DNA from: Oscillospiraceae bacterium
GTDB taxonomy: Bacteria > Bacillota_A > Clostridia > Oscillospirales > Oscillospiraceae
Reading direction: 5' to 3'
DNA: 9,669 nucleotides
NCBI GenBank assembly: GCA_017939025.1
Contig: JAGBAI010000025.1
Location: 1 to 9,669, forward strand
Below are positions 6,424-9,669 of the stretch, piece after piece. The position numbers and the translations under genes were made by a program. Numbering within the stretch: position 1 is the stretch's first letter; each line of letters opens with the position of its first letter. Below the pieces are notes generated by a model. The model saw only the letters and a program-made list of their open reading frames with translations, was not told the origin of the DNA and searched no databases.

Positions 6424-6443
6424 AATAAAAAAGGAGGGGTCTT

Positions 6444-7622
6444 ATGAACCATCGTACCGATAAATACGGAAACCAGCTGTCCATTCTGGGCTATGGCTGT
6501 ATGCGTTTTCCTCAGAAGCTGGGAAAGATCGACATGGCTGAGACGGAGAAGCTGATCGTTTCCGCCGTCGAAAGCGGTATCAACTATTTTGATACCGCCT
6601 ATATCTATCCCGGCAGCGAAGCTGCCGTGGGTGAGATCCTGGAAAAGAACGGACTCCGGGACCGGGTAAACATCGCCACCAAACTACCCCATTATCTGAT
6701 CAGGAACCGGGATGGGCTGGACAAGCTCTTCAACGAAGAGCTGCGCCGTCTGCGCACCGACCATGTGGACTATTACCTGATGCACATGCTCAACGATACC
6801 GATACCTGGAACCGTTTGAAGGGAATGGGCATTGAAAGCTGGATCGCAGAGAAAAAGGCCAGCGGTGCCATCCGTCAGGTAGGCTTCTCCTATCACGGCA
6901 ATTCCGAAACCTTCTGCCGCCTGCTGGATGCCTACGACTGGGAATTCTGTCAGATCCAGTACAACTATTTAGATGAGCATACCCAGGCAGGCCGCAGAGG
7001 CTTGCAGTATGCCCACAGCAAGGGAATCCCTGTGATCATCATGGAACCGCTCCGTGGCGGCCGTCTGGTGAATCTGCTGCCGGAGAAGGTTAAGAACCTC
7101 TTTGCCGCCTATCCCTCCCATCGTTCTCCCGCCGAGTGGGGTCTGCGCTGGCTGTGGGATCAGGAGGAAGTGACGGTGGTGCTGTCCGGTATGGGCAGCA
7201 TGGACATGCTGGAAGAGAATATACGCATCGCTTCACAGGCCCAGGTGGGTGCCCTTACCGAAGGGGACTTCACCCTCTACGCTCAGGTTGTGGCCGCCAT
7301 CAACGAAAGTGTGAAAGTGGGCTGTACCGGCTGCGGCTATTGCCAGCCCTGTCCCAAGGGCGTGGACATTCCCGGCACCTTTGCCGCCTATAACCGCTGG
7401 TGCGGTGAAGAAAAGATGGGTGCTTTCATAGATTACCTGAAGTGCACCACCATGCGCCAGAACTCCACCGCCGCCAGCAACTGCATCGGCTGCGGCAAAT
7501 GTGAGCAGCACTGCCCCCAGGGCATTGCCATCCGAAAGGAGCTGAAAGAGGCCCGGAAGGCACTGGAAACTCCGGTTTACAAGTTTTTCAGCAAAGCGGC
7601 GAAGTGGTTTGTGCATTTCTAA
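6444..7622 (+). CDS. Aldo/keto reductase with C-terminal 4Fe-4S ferredoxin domain
   Basis: The 392-residue protein joins an NAD(P)H-dependent aldo/keto reductase barrel (about 1-270) to a ferredoxin-like tail (about 285-370). The barrel's catalytic tetrad is intact: D50 and Y55 in FDTAYIYPGSE, K80 in ATKLP and H114 in LMHML. The tail has C294-x2-C297-x2-C300-x2-C303-P (CTGCGYCQPCPKG) and C347-x2-C350-x2-C353-x3-C357-P, enough ligands for two 4Fe-4S clusters. This fusion is a common family in anaerobes, annotated as oxidoreductase of the aldo/keto reductase family. The substrate is not known, but it may link carbonyl or quinone reduction to ferredoxin-type electron flow. AGGAGG stands six bases before the ATG, which is the only sensible start. 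It is cytoplasmic, appears to be a single gene, and is divergent from cstA copy 2 across 262 bases. No clear terminator follows. Confidence 0.92.
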   Translation: MNHRTDKYGNQLSILGYGCMRFPQKLGKIDMAETEKLIVSAVESGINYFDTAYIYPGSEAAVGEILEKNGLRDRVNIATKLPHYLIRNRDGLDKLFNEELRRLRTDHVDYYLMHMLNDTDTWNRLKGMGIESWIAEKKASGAIRQVGFSYHGNSETFCRLLDAYDWEFCQIQYNYLDEHTQAGRRGLQYAHSKGIPVIIMEPLRGGRLVNLLPEKVKNLFAAYPSHRSPAEWGLRWLWDQEEVTVVLSGMGSMDMLEENIRIASQAQVGALTEGDFTLYAQVVAAINESVKVGCTGCGYCQPCPKGVDIPGTFAAYNRWCGEEKMGAFIDYLKCTTMRQNSTAASNCIGCGKCEQHCPQGIAIRKELKEARKALETPVYKFFSKAAKWFVHF

Positions 7623-7635
7623 AAACACCGGCAGA

Positions 7636-7664
7636 TTGTCTTCCCGGAATCATTTATGTAGTAT
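7636..7664 (+). promoter_or_regulatory. Possible promoter of the ABC exporter operon
   Basis: TTGTCT (7636-7641) and TAGTAT (7659-7664) are 17 bases apart in the 90-bp gap before the ATPase gene. Both boxes deviate from consensus, so this is a weak call. Read-through from the reductase gene is the alternative, since no terminator is visible between the two. Confidence 0.35.
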
Positions 7665-7712
7665 GCACCTGTAAACCTGAGAAGCAAGTCTAAGAAGAAA
7701 GAGAGATCGTCA

Positions 7713-8642
7713 ATGGATTATATCTTGACCACCGAAAATCTGGGAAAGCAATACCGGAACTTCAAAGCCCTAGATGATTTCAGCATGCACGTCCCCAAAG
7801 GCTCTATTTACGGTTTTGTTGGACGAAACGGCGCAGGCAAAACCACACTGATCCGTCTGATCTGCGGTCTGCAGGAACCGACAGCGGGCAGCTTTACTTT
7901 GTACGGTATTCAGAATTCAGACAAGCGTATCGTTAACGCCCGACGTCGCATAGGCGCAGTTGTGGAAACCCCCGCTATCTATATGGACATGAGCGCGGCC
8001 GACAATCTGAAGCAGCAGTACCGCGTCCTTGGCTTGTCCTCTTTCGACAGTATCCCCGATCTTCTGAAACTGGTCGGACTGGAGAACACCGGAAAAAAGA
8101 AAGCAAAAACGTTCTCTCTGGGTATGAAGCAGCGTCTGGGGATTGCTATCGCGTTGGCGGGTGATCCGGACTTTCTGATTCTGGATGAACCAACCAACGG
8201 TCTTGATCCGCAAGGTATCATCGAAATGCGTGAATTGATTCTGAAGCTGAATCGGCAGCGGCAGATAACCGTTCTGATTTCCAGCCATATTCTGGATGAG
8301 TTATCCCGTTTAGCGACCCATTATGGCATCATTGATGCAGGCTGTATGTTAAAAGAACTGAGTGCCGGAGAACTGGATGCTGCGTGCCGGAAATGCACAC
8401 GGATAGAAGTTACCAACGTCACCGCGCTGACCAGCGTCCTGGACAGCATGGGGATCGCTTACAAGGTTCTCTCCGAAACGCAGGCGGATATTTTTGCCAG
8501 GATGAATATCTCTCAGCTGATTCTGGCTCTGGCCAAAGAAGGCTGCGAAGTTCTTTCCATTGAAGAAAAAGATGAGAATCTGGAAAGCTTCTTTATTTCT
8601 CTGACAGGAGGTGACCGCAATGCGCAGACTTCTATCCGCTGA
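7713..8642 (+). CDS. ABC transporter ATP-binding protein (BcrA/multidrug-export type)
   Basis: This 309-residue nucleotide-binding subunit powers export through the partner permease encoded by the next gene. Walker A is GRNGAGKT (37-44), the Q-loop position carries Glu (E85 in VVETPAIY), the signature is SLGMKQ (135-140), Walker B is FLILDEP (154-160), the D-loop NGLDP follows and the switch histidine is H192. The region after about 215 is the C-terminal extension usual in BcrA-like ATPases. This group exports bacitracin, lantibiotics and other amphiphilic compounds, or sodium and lipids; the cargo here is unknown. The ribosome binding site is weak (AAAGAGAG), which fits low basal expression. 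The end overlaps the permease gene by 23 bases, so the two are translationally coupled. Codon use is less biased and more A/T-rich than in cstA. No two-component system lies beside it within the window. Confidence 0.92.
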   Translation: MDYILTTENLGKQYRNFKALDDFSMHVPKGSIYGFVGRNGAGKTTLIRLICGLQEPTAGSFTLYGIQNSDKRIVNARRRIGAVVETPAIYMDMSAADNLKQQYRVLGLSSFDSIPDLLKLVGLENTGKKKAKTFSLGMKQRLGIAIALAGDPDFLILDEPTNGLDPQGIIEMRELILKLNRQRQITVLISSHILDELSRLATHYGIIDAGCMLKELSAGELDAACRKCTRIEVTNVTALTSVLDSMGIAYKVLSETQADIFARMNISQLILALAKEGCEVLSIEEKDENLESFFISLTGGDRNAQTSIR

Positions 8643-9393
8643 TACCTTCCGTATTTTCCGAAGCAAATGGTTCTGGCTCTGCCTGGGCGGTATGCTGACC
8701 ATGGCTGTCGCTTTTATCGTGATGCAGTACACAGCAATGGACTATACAGTTCCGCTCAGTCGTGTAATTTTTCTTCCTATGAGTTTTTACGGAATGGTGA
8801 TTGCAGCACTGGTCAGCCTCTTTGTAGGAGAAGATTTCAATGATGGTTTTATTCGAAACAAGATTATCGCAGGATGTTCCAAAAGCAGTATTTTTGTATC
8901 CCATCTGATTGTCAGCAGCCTTTCCTGCACGGTAATTTATTTGACTGTCACGCTGTTTACCACTGCCGTTGGCTGCCTGTTCTTTGAAAATAATATTTCT
9001 GTTTCTCAATACCTGACGCATGTGGTTATGGGCATAGGCATGTGCCTGGCTTACAGCAGTATCTACTGCTGCATTACTATGGTCTGTGGAAATAAAACTA
9101 CTTCTGTCGTCCTGTGTATGGCTTTGGCCTTTTTCCTGCTGTGCGCCTGTCTGCATACAAACCAAGTTATGGTTCAGCCGGAATATAAAAACGGCATGCC
9201 AAATCCTGCTTATGTGGAGGGGATCGCAAAAGTTGTTTACGGTTTTCTTCATGATCTGAACCCTTCCGGTCAGGCCGCACAGCTTTCTGCCATGGATATT
9301 TTCTATCCCCTCCGCTGGATCCTCTGTGATTTTTTCTGGATCCTGGCCGCAGGTGCAGGATGTTTCATTTTTAACCGAAAAAATATCCAGTAA
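8620..9393 (+). CDS. ABC-2 type transporter permease
   Basis: This 257-residue membrane protein with about six hydrophobic segments is the expected channel partner of the ATPase just upstream. The motif GEDFNDGFIRNKIIAGCSKSSIF (split 70-80 and 81-92) is the cytoplasmic block typical of BcrB/NatB-type ABC-2 permeases, where it contacts the ATPase. A large extracellular loop runs from about 180 to 230 before the final membrane segment. AGGAGG (8606-8611) is eight bases before the ATG at 8620, and this start is preferred over a GTG at 8611 that overlaps the ribosome binding site. The ribosome binding site lies inside the ATPase gene. The substrate is unknown. The gene is followed by a hairpin without a T-tract and then by a presumed insertion sequence. 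Confidence 0.9.
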   Translation: MRRLLSADTFRIFRSKWFWLCLGGMLTMAVAFIVMQYTAMDYTVPLSRVIFLPMSFYGMVIAALVSLFVGEDFNDGFIRNKIIAGCSKSSIFVSHLIVSSLSCTVIYLTVTLFTTAVGCLFFENNISVSQYLTHVVMGIGMCLAYSSIYCCITMVCGNKTTSVVLCMALAFFLLCACLHTNQVMVQPEYKNGMPNPAYVEGIAKVVYGFLHDLNPSGQAAQLSAMDIFYPLRWILCDFFWILAAGAGCFIFNRKNIQ

Positions 9394-9425
9394 TACGATT
9401 ACCAGAAGACATCACCTGCCGTGCT

Positions 9426-9449
9426 GCCGAAATACGGCGCGTATTCGGC
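9426..9449. other. Hairpin after the ABC operon
   Basis: GCCGAAATACG (9426-9436) and CGTATTCGGC (9440-9449) pair over ten bases with one bulged A and a three-base loop. The next bases are TCCCCTTGG, so there is no T-tract and it is not a standard intrinsic terminator. It may protect the 3' end of the ABC mRNA or be a relic. Confidence 0.5.
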
Positions 9450-9473
9450 TCCCCTTGGACTAAAGTTTTTAAT

Positions 9474-9488
9474 TGAGAATCAGTATCA
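9474..9488. promoter_or_regulatory. Fur-box-like operator
   Basis: TGAGAAT-C-AGTATCA matches the 7-1-7 Fur consensus TGATAAT-N-ATTATCA at 12 of 14 positions. It lies 81 bases after the ABC permease stop and some 40 bases before the presumed insertion-sequence edge. A Fur site normally sits at the promoter of an iron-uptake gene; no such gene is present before the mobile element begins. It could be a chance match, but the fit is good. Confidence 0.5.
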
Positions 9489-9593
9489 TTCCGCAGCAAA
9501 GAGTACCTTTCCCGCCCAGATTAAATTTCGGTTCTATAATAAATGTTGGGGTCAGGCGATGAGCCTGGCCCCAAAGCCATGTCAAAATAAAAG

Positions 9594-9622
9594 TTGAGCA
9601 TAGAGACAAAATCCTTTACAAT
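9594..9622 (+). promoter_or_regulatory. Promoter of the presumed transposase gene
   Basis: TTGAGC (9594-9599) and TACAAT (9617-9622) are 17 bases apart. The start would be near 9629, about 29 bases before the ATG. The -35 box lies within the left arm of a 13-nt inverted repeat whose right arm covers the start codon. Confidence 0.7.
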
Positions 9623-9664
9623 GAATGTACCCCTACAACACAGAAAAGGAGGTCTCTATGCTCA
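9595..9664. repeat. 13-nt inverted repeat bracketing the transposase start
   Basis: TGAGCATAGAGAC (9595-9607) and GTCTCTATGCTCA (9652-9664) are perfect reverse complements with a 44-base spacer. The left arm overlaps the -35 box. The right arm covers the last base of AGGAGG and the ATG at 9658-9660. Only RNA entering from upstream would contain both arms. Confidence 0.9.
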
Positions 9665-9669
9665 TGTCA
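9658..9669 (+). CDS. First codons of a presumed transposase (partial)
   Basis: ATG at 9658 follows AGGAGG (9647-9652) by five bases and a good promoter by about 35. Only Met-Leu-Met-Ser is encoded before the window ends, so the product is inferred purely from the insertion-sequence-like context. Confidence 0.45.

Larger units (their letters stand above)
9531..9669 (+). mobile_element. Left end of a presumed insertion sequence (ISL3-like?)
   Basis: The segment starting GGTTCTATAATAAATGTTGG has the look of an ISL3-family terminal repeat, from memory and not checked. A 12-bp hairpin with one wobble follows (9547-9575, TTGGGGTCAGGC paired with GCCTGGCCCCAA). Next come a good outward-in promoter (9594-9622), a strong ribosome binding site and an ATG about 125 bases from the edge. 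This compact arrangement is typical of an insertion sequence. The right end and target duplication are outside the window, so the identity is uncertain. Confidence 0.5.

Noticed and set aside
6182..6443. Search for a cre-type catabolite site between cstA copy 2 and the reductase
   Set aside because: No stretch approaching the TGWAANCGNTNWCA consensus was seen.
7623..7712. Terminator between the reductase and the ABC genes
   Set aside because: Only short CCGG-type pairings are present, with no stable stem and T-tract.

Overview
The window looks like chromosomal DNA of a gut-type Clostridia member, probably Oscillospiraceae-like. This is inferred from moderately high G+C, strong AGGAGG-type ribosome binding sites, consensus sigma-A promoters, short CstA-family carriers, a ferredoxin-tailed aldo/keto reductase, and a short repeat with GTCATTGCG ends of a kind scattered through many bacterial genomes. 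The species cannot be named from sequence reading alone.

Layout. Positions 1-46 may hold the last codons of a rightward gene, which meets the leftward lysA at a hairpin with a T-tract on both sides (51-103). lysA (189-1457, minus) encodes a diaminopimelate decarboxylase. Its transcript starts near 1812 at a very good promoter and begins with a complete lysine riboswitch (1646-1812) and an intrinsic terminator (1599-1625). A roughly 110-bp palindromic repeat (1487-1596) lies between that attenuator and the lysA ribosome binding site. Divergent from lysA is a hemolysin III/PAQR-family membrane protein (1979-2650, plus). Two paralogous CstA-type carriers face each other: cstA copy 1 (2833-4278, plus) and cstA copy 2 (4733-6181, minus). 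Copy 2 is followed in the same direction by a 120-residue protein of unknown function (4349-4711). A strong terminator (4301-4330) ends copy 1. Copy 2 has a perfect TTGACA/17/TATAAT promoter. Divergent from it is an aldo/keto reductase with a C-terminal ferredoxin domain (6444-7622). A two-gene ABC exporter follows, with ATPase (7713-8642) and permease (8620-9393) overlapping.

The right end (9394-9669) has no complete gene. It holds a Fur-box-like palindrome (9474-9488), then what looks like the left end of an insertion sequence (from about 9531), with its own promoter and the first codons of its presumed transposase (9658 onward). A 13-nt perfect inverted repeat spans the transposase promoter and start codon. 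It could block translation from transcripts that read in from outside.

How the genes work together: lysA is a lysine-feedback-controlled biosynthetic gene. The two CstA copies point to uptake of peptides or small organic acids such as pyruvate. The reductase and the ABC exporter are separate units. I see no new multi-gene defence or biosynthetic system. The most interesting items are the regulatory architectures (the lysA leader and the insertion-sequence end) and the unknown gene beside cstA copy 2.
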